Shown piece by piece: positions 21,582 to 30,700 of a stretch of DNA of 42,558 bases (the stretch's first letter is position 1; every line of letters starts with the position of its first letter). Made by a program: the position numbers and the translations under genes. The notes below the pieces were generated by a model. That model did no database searches, had not been told where the DNA came from, and was given only the letters and a program-made list of their open reading frames with translations. Origin of the DNA: a virus. The stretch lies in the IMG/VR virus record IMGVR_UViG_3300032050_000273, positions 1-42,558 of that record; one strand, written 5' to 3'.

Positions 21582-24500
21582 ATGAGCCTCCATAACTTAG
21601 CCCACCACCTCCAGAGCGCTGGTCGCAACGGAGATTCCGTGCTTGTCCACATGTCTCCTAACGAGGTCAAGGGCTTACAAGCACTGGCCATGGCGCACGG
21701 CGGTAGTCTGACTATCAACCCCAAGACGGGGCTGCCAGAAGCGTTCTTCCTTGCGGCCATCCTGCCAACGATTGCAGGTATTGGTTTGAAAGCAGCCGGC
21801 ATGACCGCATTGCAAGCGGCTTTGACTGTAGGCGCAGCCGGCACGTTAGCCACTGGCAGCTTGGGCAAAGGCTTGATGATGGGCTTGGGTGCTTTTGGCG
21901 GCGCCGGATTGGGAGGGGCGCTTGCTGGCGGCGCAGCAGGAGCCGCAGCAGGAGCCGGCACTGGAACTACGGCAGCAAGTCTGGCTCAAGGAATGACGCA
22001 ACCACAATTGGCGGCAGCATTTGGACGCCCTGATTTGGCGGCAGCAACATTTACTCCGGGTACTGGCCAAACAGTTCTTGGTCAAGCCGCATTGAATCCT
22101 GGTACGACAGCGTCTTTAGATGCGCTCAAGCAAACTCTTGGATCTCAGGCAAATTTTGCAGGAATGACGCAAGGAGTGCAGGGTGTGGCGACACCAGTTG
22201 CAATTCCGCCGCCTATCAATGTAGCAGAGACTGCACAAAAATTAGCTATAGAGCGTGCATCAAATCCTTCATATCTTGCTTCTGCTGCCAAGCCTTCATC
22301 GACACAATTGTTTGGTGTAGATGGGGCGCAATTCAAAGAAAATTTAGCGTCTATGGGCCAAGGATTCAAAGACATTACAGAAAGCCCAGAAAAACTTCTT
22401 CAGTTTGTAAAAGACAACCCGTATGACGTGGCAAGCGCGGCTTCTTCTATTTATTCTGGAATGCAGGGGGAACGCAAAATGCCACAGCGCAAAAAAGGCG
22501 AGCCTATAGAAATCATGGAATATGAATACGACTACCCCATAGGCGTTCCCGGCGGTAGAACTTCTGAGCGCAACTACTTTCCGAACGCTCGGTTCACGCC
22601 GACAGGTAAGTTTTACAGCGCCGCAGGCGGTGGTTTGATGTCGTTGGCAGAAGGCGGTTCGGTAGAGGAGATGTCCCGCTTAAATGCTATCGGCGCAAAC
22701 ACCATGTACCCGATGGCAAACCAAATGTCTCAGCGTTATGCGACACCGGCACAACGTCCTGTATCTGAGAATGTCATTCGTCCTGTGGGTGGTACAAACA
22801 TAGATCCGTACACAGGCGAACAGCGGTTTGCCGACGGCGGTGGAATTGATGATCAATTAACCAAGTTGTACGGTGATGTGTTGAAACGTGCGCCGGATTA
22901 CGAGGGTTTGCAGTCATGGAAGAATCAGTTTGGCTCTACGCTTGACCCGAATGAAATTGGGTTTTTTGTAAACAAGGCCAACGAAGAACTGTCCTCTAGA
23001 GGCCTGCCAGCGTTTTCTGGAACGTGGACATATAACGCACCGGGAGCAGACAAAGCGGCAGCAGATCAAGCGGCAGCAAAAGATGCGGCAACCAAAACCA
23101 ACAATGTTGGATATATCGGTGGCGGCTTGGGAACCACGACAGGAAGCGATGAGGAAGCCGAAGCCAAAACTCCTTCGCCATTCAAAGACTTTACATTTGG
23201 ATACGATCCAGCAACAGGAAGCTTTGCCAAGCCTGGTGCGGGAGCGCCGCAGGGATACGCTACACCGTCGCAAGTGGCAGATATTTACGAAAGAGTGTTA
23301 GGCCGAGTGCCGGATATTGGCGGCTTGAGCTTCTACGCGCAGCAGCAAAAAATGACGCCGCAGATGCTTGAAGCACAACTGCAATCGTCTCCTGAATACT
23401 TTACCAATTTGACCAAACCGCTGGTTCCTGAGATTACGTACGGGCCAACTGGTCTAGCATCTATCTCTGGTGCGCCTGCGTATAACGCTCCGCAGTATGG
23501 GTATCCAATGCCAGTGGTACCAAATGTACCGGCACCATTCACACAGATATTGACCAAACCATCGGGTGGCACCAGCACTGGCGTCACGGGCGGCACAACT
23601 GGCGGCACAACTGGCGGCGCGACCGGAACTACGGGTGTAACAGCTGGCGCACTTGCAAACAACGCAGCGGCAGAGATTGAAAAACTGTATTCGTCTTACT
23701 TAAAACGGCCTTCGGATCGAGGCGGCTTTGATTATTGGATGAGTACTATTGGTGCAGATGGAATTATCACACCCGATGAAGTGAATAAGTGGAAGTCCGC
23801 TGCTGACCTAGAGTTGAAGATGCGCGGACAAACACCAGGCACTACCACTACCACCAAGGTTGACACTGGTGCCAAGGTTGATACTGGTGCCAAATTAACT
23901 GACAAAACTACTAAATTAGACAGCAAGGTTATTGATGGTGTGTACACCCCCGTATCAAAGACAGGACAACCTTTACGCGCAGCACAACTGCAACTAAAGA
24001 ATTTGTACAAACAGGTTCTTGGTAGAACGCCAGACGCGCCTGGTCTTGATTACTGGATGAAGACTATCGGCGCGGACAACATAATTACCAAAGCCGAGAA
24101 AGAGCAGTTCCGCCAAGCAGCGCTGCCTGAAATTGAAAAAATGAAGGGTCAGCCAAAACCAAAGACCGCTTTGCAATTGCGCATGGAAAAAGCGCGCGAG
24201 CGCATAGAAAAAGCGCGCGAAAAGTTAGCTGCTGCAAGGGCGCCAAAACTGGCGACGAAAGCGGCAGAAAAGCAACAAAGAGAAGCGGAAAGATTGGCTA
24301 GAGTGAATGCAAAGGTTGCAGCTGCTATGGCAGGTCGGAAGATGGCTGCTGGCGGCATTGCTGATCTTGGTGGTTATTCTGACGGTGGCAGACTACTGAA
24401 AGGACCCGGAGATGGAGTTTCTGATTCTATCCCTGCTGTCATTGGCAACCGGCAGCCTGCTCGTCTTGCTGATGGTGAGTTTGTGATCCCTGCACGTATC

Positions 24501-24647
24501 GTGTCAGAGCTTGGCAACGGATCCACTGATGCCGGCGCCCGCAAGTTGTACGCGATGATGGACAGAATTCAGCGCGCCCGCAAGAAGTCTGTAGGCAAGG
24601 AAAGAGTGGCAGTCAACAGTAGAGCAGACAAGTATCTGCCAGCATGA
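21582..24647 (+). CDS. Internal virion (ejection) protein with four DUF4214-like repeats
   Basis: The 1021-residue protein starts with 'LVHMSPNEVKGLQALAMAHG', a beginning frequent in large virion proteins of environmental phages. A long Ala/Gly-rich, membrane-active-looking region follows (about residues 55-130). Four repeats of the pattern [I/V]-x-x-L/I-Y-x-x-[V/Y]-L-x-R-x-x-D-x-x-G-[L/F]-x-x-[W/Y] lie near residues 423-475, 560-607, 695-745 and 803-855, matching DUF4214. The C-terminus has a Lys/Arg/Ala-rich helix, 'GPGDGVSDSIPAVIGNRQPA' and 'RLADGEFVIPARIVSELGNG', a conserved ending of such proteins. Double-glycine motifs occur at 'LAEGG', 'FADGG' and 'MAAGG'. Likely ejected or lumenal. 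Confidence 0.72.
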   Translation: MSLHNLAHHLQSAGRNGDSVLVHMSPNEVKGLQALAMAHGGSLTINPKTGLPEAFFLAAILPTIAGIGLKAAGMTALQAALTVGAAGTLATGSLGKGLMMGLGAFGGAGLGGALAGGAAGAAAGAGTGTTAASLAQGMTQPQLAAAFGRPDLAAATFTPGTGQTVLGQAALNPGTTASLDALKQTLGSQANFAGMTQGVQGVATPVAIPPPINVAETAQKLAIERASNPSYLASAAKPSSTQLFGVDGAQFKENLASMGQGFKDITESPEKLLQFVKDNPYDVASAASSIYSGMQGERKMPQRKKGEPIEIMEYEYDYPIGVPGGRTSERNYFPNARFTPTGKFYSAAGGGLMSLAEGGSVEEMSRLNAIGANTMYPMANQMSQRYATPAQRPVSENVIRPVGGTNIDPYTGEQRFADGGGIDDQLTKLYGDVLKRAPDYEGLQSWKNQFGSTLDPNEIGFFVNKANEELSSRGLPAFSGTWTYNAPGADKAAADQAAAKDAATKTNNVGYIGGGLGTTTGSDEEAEAKTPSPFKDFTFGYDPATGSFAKPGAGAPQGYATPSQVADIYERVLGRVPDIGGLSFYAQQQKMTPQMLEAQLQSSPEYFTNLTKPLVPEITYGPTGLASISGAPAYNAPQYGYPMPVVPNVPAPFTQILTKPSGGTSTGVTGGTTGGTTGGATGTTGVTAGALANNAAAEIEKLYSSYLKRPSDRGGFDYWMSTIGADGIITPDEVNKWKSAADLELKMRGQTPGTTTTTKVDTGAKVDTGAKLTDKTTKLDSKVIDGVYTPVSKTGQPLRAAQLQLKNLYKQVLGRTPDAPGLDYWMKTIGADNIITKAEKEQFRQAALPEIEKMKGQPKPKTALQLRMEKARERIEKAREKLAAARAPKLATKAAEKQQREAERLARVNAKVAAAMAGRKMAAGGIADLGGYSDGGRLLKGPGDGVSDSIPAVIGNRQPARLADGEFVIPARIVSELGNGSTDAGARKLYAMMDRIQRARKKSVGKERVAVNSRADKYLPA
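23589..23624 (+). repeat. 12-bp tandem repeats (Thr-Gly-Gly linker)
   Basis: GGCGGCACAACT occurs twice in a row and is followed by a third copy with two changes. They encode a Gly-Gly-Thr-Thr linker between the second and third DUF4214-like repeats. Slippage within a linker is the probable origin. Confidence 0.8.
23856..23891 (+). repeat. 18-bp tandem repeat (KVDTGA)
   Basis: Two adjacent 18-bp units starting AAGGTTGA differ at one position and encode Lys-Val-Asp-Thr-Gly-Ala twice, in the linker between the third and fourth DUF4214-like repeats. Confidence 0.85.
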
Positions 24648-25054
24648 AGATACAACACATAGATGCAAGACACGTAAATGTGACATGGCAGTACATAGAG
24701 CCTTTTATTATTTCTGCAATAGAGGCTTCTGGTGTTTATGAGTACAGTGCAGAGCAATTTAAGGTGCGGTTAATTGATGGTACTTGGATTGCCTTGGTAG
24801 CGGTTGATGATGACAACAAAATACATGGCGCTGCTGTTGTGAACTTCTTCAACCGTCCTGATGCGCGAGTTGGTTACATATTAAGTATTGGTGGCAAACT
24901 TATCTCAAACCATGACACATTTGAGCAATTAAAAAATTTTATGAGAGCGCACGGCGCAACCACAATAGAAGGCAGCGCTAGAGAATCTGTAGCTAGGTTG
25001 TGGACGCGGTATGGGTTTAAGGAAAAGTACAGAGTCGTAGGAGTATCAATATGA
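24644..25054 (+). CDS. GNAT-like acetyltransferase-fold protein
   Basis: The 136-residue product has the order 'WQYIEPFIISAIEASGVYEY', strands with 'WIALVAVDDDNKIHGAAVV', a 'LSIGGKL' turn, then 'FMRAHGATTIEGSARESVAR' and 'LWTRYGFKEKYRVVGVSI'. This is the layout of short phage GNAT proteins, as in gp13-like internal proteins of T7-type phages. A clear acetyl-CoA pyrophosphate loop (R/Q-x-x-G-x-G/A) is not obvious, so it may be structural rather than catalytic. It overlaps the large gene before it by 4 bases and lies between two ejection proteins. Confidence 0.68.
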   Translation: MKIQHIDARHVNVTWQYIEPFIISAIEASGVYEYSAEQFKVRLIDGTWIALVAVDDDNKIHGAAVVNFFNRPDARVGYILSIGGKLISNHDTFEQLKNFMRAHGATTIEGSARESVARLWTRYGFKEKYRVVGVSI

Positions 25055-26118
25055 GCCGCATTTCATCACGTATGCTGGAGTCGGGGTATATCCCAGGCGA
25101 CCTTGGCGCTTTCAAAAAAGAAGGCGGAAAAATTAAGTTGTACAGTGGTGGTGGGGGTGGTGAAACTCCAAGTGCCGTTACTCAAACCGCATTGTCTTAC
25201 GCGCCGGAAGTACAGCCCATCGTCAACGCGGTCTTGGGCGGTTCTGCGGCACTAGCCCAGCAGCCCTATCAAACGTACCAGTACAACCGTCTGGCGGGCT
25301 TTGACCCTATGCAGCTGCAAGCGCAGCAAGCAACGGCCAACCTTGCGGTATCCCCATATGTAAACCCATCTGCACAATTTGCAGGCGGTGCGGCACAAGC
25401 TGGTCTGGGCGCTATCTATAATCCGTCTAGTCTTGCCGGTCCTTCGTTCACCAATCCGTATGTAGCGGGATCATATATGTCTCCGTACATGCAGAACGTG
25501 GTGGATATTCAAAAGCGGGAAGCCCAACGTCAGGCTGATATTGCAGGAACGCAGCGTGGCGCCGAAGCCGTCCGCGCAGGTGCATTTGGTGGCTCACGTC
25601 AGGCCATCATGGAAGCAGAAGCCCAGCGCAATCTGGCGCAGCAGATGGGCGACATACAAGCCAGAGGATCGCAAGCTGCGTACGAGCAGGCAGCACAGCA
25701 GTTCCAAACAGAACAGGCACGTCGTTTACAGGCGTCACAGATTGGCTTGCAGTCGGCGTTGCAGGGTGCGCAACAGCTGGGTCAGTTAGGTCAAATGCAA
25801 TTCGGGCAAGCCAAAGACATTATTGGTTTGCAGGCGGCAGCGGGCGCAGAACGTCAGGCGTTGCAGCAGAAGAAGTTGGAGCAGGACTACCAAGATTTCT
25901 TGGCGCAAAAGCAGTTCCCATATCAGCAGGCGCAGTTCATCATGGAGATGGCGCGTGGTATGCCCATGCAATCGACCAGAGAAATCTACGAAGCACCGCC
26001 GTCTGTACCTGCGCAGCTCGCTGGTCTGGCTGGCATTTATGCAGGCGGCAGACAGGCTGGTGTATTTGCTCAAGGCGGCCTAACAGGTTTAGCGCTGCAC
26101 AACATGACGGAGTCATAA
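25051..26118 (+). CDS. Internal virion protein, Gln/Ala-rich helical
   Basis: The 355-residue protein has an N-terminal 'AFKKEGGKIKLYSGGGGG' stretch, a central region with 'AQQPYQTYQYNRLAGFDPMQ', and a long Gln/Ala/Arg-rich helical section (about residues 150-295) that looks like a coiled coil, ending with 'VFAQGGLTGLALHNMTES'. Proteins of this build occur in the ejection modules of many uncultured podovirus-like phages. Start and stop overlap its neighbours by 4 bases or sit within 2 bases. A lumenal or ejected role is inferred from the module. Confidence 0.7.
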   Translation: MSRISSRMLESGYIPGDLGAFKKEGGKIKLYSGGGGGETPSAVTQTALSYAPEVQPIVNAVLGGSAALAQQPYQTYQYNRLAGFDPMQLQAQQATANLAVSPYVNPSAQFAGGAAQAGLGAIYNPSSLAGPSFTNPYVAGSYMSPYMQNVVDIQKREAQRQADIAGTQRGAEAVRAGAFGGSRQAIMEAEAQRNLAQQMGDIQARGSQAAYEQAAQQFQTEQARRLQASQIGLQSALQGAQQLGQLGQMQFGQAKDIIGLQAAAGAERQALQQKKLEQDYQDFLAQKQFPYQQAQFIMEMARGMPMQSTREIYEAPPSVPAQLAGLAGIYAGGRQAGVFAQGGLTGLALHNMTES

Positions 26119-26119
26119 G

Positions 26120-27736
26120 ATGGCTATCCCCGGCATTCAAGAGATACAGTCGCTGGCGACGAAGTACAGCAAGGTTCAGTTAAAGCAGATGGCGCAGAGG
26201 GGTCTGATAGATCCCACCAAGGCTGTGATGGCCGGGATGATGATCGACCGCATCCAGAAGCAGAACTTGCAGCCACCCCAGCAGACCGTGGCAGATGAAG
26301 TACTGGGCGCGCCTCCTGTGCCGCAAGCCATGCCGCAGCAGGCATCGGCAGGTATGACGGCACTACCTTCGGGCTTGCCAGAGGAAATGGCGGGCGGCGG
26401 CCTTGTAGCGTTTGCTGAAGGCGGCGATGTTCCGGGTTATGCCAAGGGTGATCTCGTCGACTTCCGCAACGACCCAGAAAGATTTGTATCACCTGCCAAG
26501 CAGCGTGAGCTTGATCAGTTGAGCATTCCGTATCTCATGGATGATCTCAACTACGCCCGCAGAACAGGCGATCCCAAGCTGATTGCCGCGGCCGAGCGTC
26601 AGGTTCGTCAGCGCGTGGGTCCGAAAGCAGACTTGAATGGTCTCTACGCTTTGTTCCCATCCGCAGCTGCTGGTGAGTTAGACAGGATGAGCATGGACAG
26701 GCCTGGCCGTGCAGGCTATGTTGAAGATCCGCTCCTGCGTGGTGCAGAGATGCGCGGCGGGGAGAAGTTACCTGTGCGTGAGATTCCTTCTGTGGCGCCA
26801 CCACCTCCTCCTCCACCAAAGCCAGCGGCGAAGAAAGAAGAGCCGAAGAAATTTGAGGTGCAGCCGGCAGAGCAAAAGCCAGCAGAGAAGCCTGCGCCAG
26901 AGCAAGAGATCAAACCGCCAGAAGATTTTGCTGCTGAACAGTTAGAGGTTCCGGCCAAGCCTGACTTCTCCGAGCAGTATGGAAAAGTCCGTGAAGCCTA
27001 CAAAGAAGCTGGTGTTAACGTTGACTTGTACAAAGATCTGCGTAACCAGCTCAAGGAAAAGAAAGCCGGTTTTGGTACTAGGCGTGATGCTGCTCTAGGC
27101 CATGCCATGATGGCGTTCGGCTTTGAAATGTTGGGCGCTCGCCGCGGGCAAGAGTTTGCCAAGATGAGTCAAGCGGGGCAGAAAGCGCTGTACCAGTACA
27201 TGGGCAGCATGGACAAGATTACTGAGAACGAAGAGCGGCTTGAGACGCTTGACCGTCAGATCCAGTTGGCAGAGCAGCAGTTCAAGATGACAGGCGCTGA
27301 TTCTGCTATGCGCCGCATGGAGAAGCTTGAGGATAAGAGAACAGCGATCATCGGCAAGAATGCTGAACTTGCGCAGGATGCCAACAAAGTTCGCGCTCAA
27401 GTGGCGGCGGATGTCTATCGCACCAATATGACATTCAAAGCGCGGCAAGAAGCCAACGCAGCAAACCTTATAAGAGCATTACAAGGTAATCGCGGTGGCC
27501 TGACAGACAAACAGATTATCGACTTACGTGCCGGCATAGAAATGAATGAAGGTGCGCGGTTGCGTGAGCTGTACAAAGATCGCGGCAGCAGGGATCAGAT
27601 AGAAGCGATTGTTCAAGAAGAGATTGATAAAAAAGTTTTAAACGAGGTCAACAAAGCTCGTGGCATCCGTCAGTCGGGTAACATTTCTGTACCGTCTAGC
27701 GGGCAAACTTGGCAAGTTCAGCCGTATACAGACTAA
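26120..27736 (+). CDS. Internal virion protein, Pro-rich linker and coiled coil
   Basis: The 538-residue protein starts with a helical part ('YSKVQLKQMAQRGLIDPTKA'), followed by 'MAGGGLVAFAEGGDVPGYAK' with two double-glycine motifs. A region with 'NDPERFVSPAKQRELDQLSI' and a Pro/Lys/Glu-rich linker (about residues 210-285) come next, then a long coiled-coil half (about 285-500). The N-terminus 'DPTKAVMAGMMIDRIQKQ' is widely seen in environmental phage internal proteins (recalled). It overlaps the following gene at TAATG. Probable ejection protein; no enzyme motif seen. Confidence 0.7.
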   Translation: MAIPGIQEIQSLATKYSKVQLKQMAQRGLIDPTKAVMAGMMIDRIQKQNLQPPQQTVADEVLGAPPVPQAMPQQASAGMTALPSGLPEEMAGGGLVAFAEGGDVPGYAKGDLVDFRNDPERFVSPAKQRELDQLSIPYLMDDLNYARRTGDPKLIAAAERQVRQRVGPKADLNGLYALFPSAAAGELDRMSMDRPGRAGYVEDPLLRGAEMRGGEKLPVREIPSVAPPPPPPPKPAAKKEEPKKFEVQPAEQKPAEKPAPEQEIKPPEDFAAEQLEVPAKPDFSEQYGKVREAYKEAGVNVDLYKDLRNQLKEKKAGFGTRRDAALGHAMMAFGFEMLGARRGQEFAKMSQAGQKALYQYMGSMDKITENEERLETLDRQIQLAEQQFKMTGADSAMRRMEKLEDKRTAIIGKNAELAQDANKVRAQVAADVYRTNMTFKARQEANAANLIRALQGNRGGLTDKQIIDLRAGIEMNEGARLRELYKDRGSRDQIEAIVQEEIDKKVLNEVNKARGIRQSGNISVPSSGQTWQVQPYTD

Positions 27737-30700
27737 TGGCTAAATACTCAGTCACCTCTCCTGAAGGCAAGCGCTACGTAGTCACCGGCCCTGAAGGCGC
27801 TAGCCAACAGGAGGTGCTGCAAGCCGTGTTCGATCAGCTTGGCATCAAGCCACAGGAACCTGAGCGCCCAGACCGTACGCTTACGCAAGAAGTAACTGCC
27901 GGCTTTCGCCGTGGCAAGGAGCGGCTCAAGTCCACGCTAGGAGACGTTCTGCCTGCCATGGTGGCTAGCGGCCTTGGCTTTGAAGACTATGCCAAGCAGC
28001 AGATGGCAGAAGCTGCGGAGACAGAGCGTCAGATCGCAGAGTACAACCCGCCTTCCTATCGGTCGTTCAGGGAGATTGAAGGGCCACGTTCAGCTTTGGG
28101 TTATGCGGCAGAGACGCTAGGTGAAGTAACCCCTGACATCCTGACATCTCTGATACCTGGTGGCATAGGTGGCGCTGCTGCGCGTCGCGTTGGTATCGCT
28201 GGCTTGGGTGCCGAGCAGATAGCTCGCCGCGGTGCTATAGGTGAAACGGCGGGTGTCTATCTTGGCAGCTTCGCCCAAAACTCTCCAGAGATCTTCCAGA
28301 ACATCTATCAAGAGACAGGGCAGCTAGAGCCTGGTGCTGCTGCGCTGTTCGGATCCGTCAATGCTGTGCTGGATTCTTTCCTACCTGCATCTATCCTGCG
28401 CTCAATGTCTGCGCCTGTACGTGTTGGCGTGGTAGAGAAGATTCTTGAGCGCTCTGGCATGGAGCCAAGTTTGCTGCGCAAGGTAGCAGCGCAAGTGCCG
28501 GGTAACGCGGCGCTTGAGGGTCTGACAGAAGGCGCGCAAGAGACAATTAGTCTGGTAGCAGAAGACTTTGTCAGCAACACCGAGCGCATCTGGGGCAGTA
28601 AAGAATTTGATCGTATCGTTGATGCCACGCTCAGAGGGTCGATTGCTGGTGGTGCGTTTGGTGTACCCGGCTCTGTGGTTGAGCGTGTGCGTGAGCGGGC
28701 AGCCGAGCCAGCGGTCAGGTCAGAAGAGATTGCTGCGGCAGAAGAGCAGCTAGCGCGCGAGATACCTCCGGCTGCCGAGCCTGAACCTGCACCGATGGTC
28801 AAGCTTGCCCGTAAGGACTTGCTGCAAACAGGATTGAAGCCGCAGTCAGGGTATCTACGTCAACTCGTCGACAAAGACTTGAGCATCCCAGAAGACGCCA
28901 CGCAGGTAGAGGCGACGCTGGAGAAGATGCGGCAGAACCCGAAGATAGATCCTGAAGTACTGGCTGCGGTAGAGAAAGTCATTGAGGCATACAGGACGCC
29001 AGCAGAGCAGGTTACAGAAGAAGCTCCCACGCCTGCTTTGTTCAGTGCCGAGCGCAAGAAAACCAAAGAGCGCATCCCAGAGCTGGAGGCGTTAGCCCAA
29101 GGTGTTGTTGATGGTACGGTTACCAAAGAGCAATACGACGAAGGCGTCAAAGCATTTAAGCCTGTCACTCCGTACGAAGAAATCCCTGCGCCGGCTTCCT
29201 CTGCTGATCTGGAAAGATCGCTGTCTACGGATAAGCGTGAGCGCATTTATGCCCCGCGGGAGGAGCTGGAAGAGGGCTACCCTGTCGGTCTGCGGCTGGA
29301 CATCCCTGCTTACACCAATCATGGTGTGTGGGCTATCTCTGTCCATGAGCAGCAGAAGAACTTCAACGCCGGCAAGTCTATTGGTTACGACTCTGTAGCG
29401 GCAATTACGGAGCCAAGCTTTGGAGCCGTAGAGAAGGCTGCATTATCCATCGCCGCGGGCAAGGCTAAGTCTACGATTGCGGTGGTCAAGGGCAAGTGGA
29501 AGCCAATTACAGAGAAGGAAGCTGTTGCCCAATCCAAGGCTGCGTTAAAGGACAAGAGCTGGGCGCAGGTGGGCATGGATCCCACGCGGCATTCTTACTT
29601 CTACGATCGTGCGACTGGCGAGCCTGTAGTCTCGGGCGACGAAGCCATCATGGTGGGGCCGCTGGTACTGGTGAAGAACCCGGTATACGCACCGAAAGAT
29701 CAGTTCTTGTTCAGCAGCTCTCCGTTGGTAAATGCGCCGCCTAACGAGCGGGGTATGACACGGGATGCGGTAGAACAGGTAGTACAAACCATCAAGCCAA
29801 CCTGGACGAACGCTCCCGCGCATGAAACTTTGCAGAGTGTCAGTGATCTGCCCGAGGCTTTACGTGAGCAGGCAGAGCGGGATGGCGTGAATCCGCGAGG
29901 TGTGTACGACCCAGATAGTCAGGTGGTGTACCTGATTGCAGACAACATCTCAGATAAAACACAAGCTGCCATCACGTTAGCTCACGAAGCGCTTGGCCAC
30001 TTCGGCCTGCGTGTGGTGTTGGGCAAGAACTTCAACAAGATGATGGACGATCTGTATCGGTCGAACAAGATGGTTCGTGACCGTGCGGACGAGAAGATTG
30101 ATGACGGGATGGACAAGCGCACCGCCGTGGAGGAGGTGCTGTCAGAGATGGCGCAGGAGGTGTACGACGTCCGAGTGCCGAGGAGCAAGAACAAGTTATC
30201 CGCTTTGCAGAAGGTCATCAATGCGATTCGCCAGTTCCTGCGTGACTTAGGTGTGCCGCTGCGGGAGATCACAGATCAAGAGGTTATTGGCTTAATTGCC
30301 AACGCACGTGCGGCCGTGGTGAAGGGGCCGGTCAAGGCTGCGATGCCCGCCAAGGAGCAGGCAAAATACAGCACTCGATCCAAGGGTATCTTTGATGGAC
30401 TGAACCAGCAGGTGAACAACCTGCCAGGCATGAACTCGCAGCTAGCTGATGACTTCAAGAACGCGATGTCTAACGTGCCGGACAAGGTACGTAGTGCAGC
30501 GCTCGGCTTCCTGACGATGCCACAGATACAGGAAATCTACGGTACGGCTCTGCCTTCTCTGAAGAAGCTGACTGCCGCGCTGGAAGCCCGTGCGTCTGAC
30601 ATGATGGATCGTCGGCAGCGGATCTCCAAGAACATCCAAGACTGGTACAAGATTGCCAATAAGCACAAGGCTGCGTTGCCACGGTTTTTCGCGATCGCCA

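Noticed and set aside
21556-21586. TTGACA as a promoter -35 for the ejection genes
   Set aside because: No acceptable -10 lies 16-18 bases downstream; the nearest (TATGAG) is at 19 bases and contains the start codon.
27709-27735. Upstream start for the giant ejection protein
   Set aside because: The nine extra codons overlap the previous gene's end. The ATG at 27736 is coupled to the TAA stop and starts the conserved-looking N-terminus.
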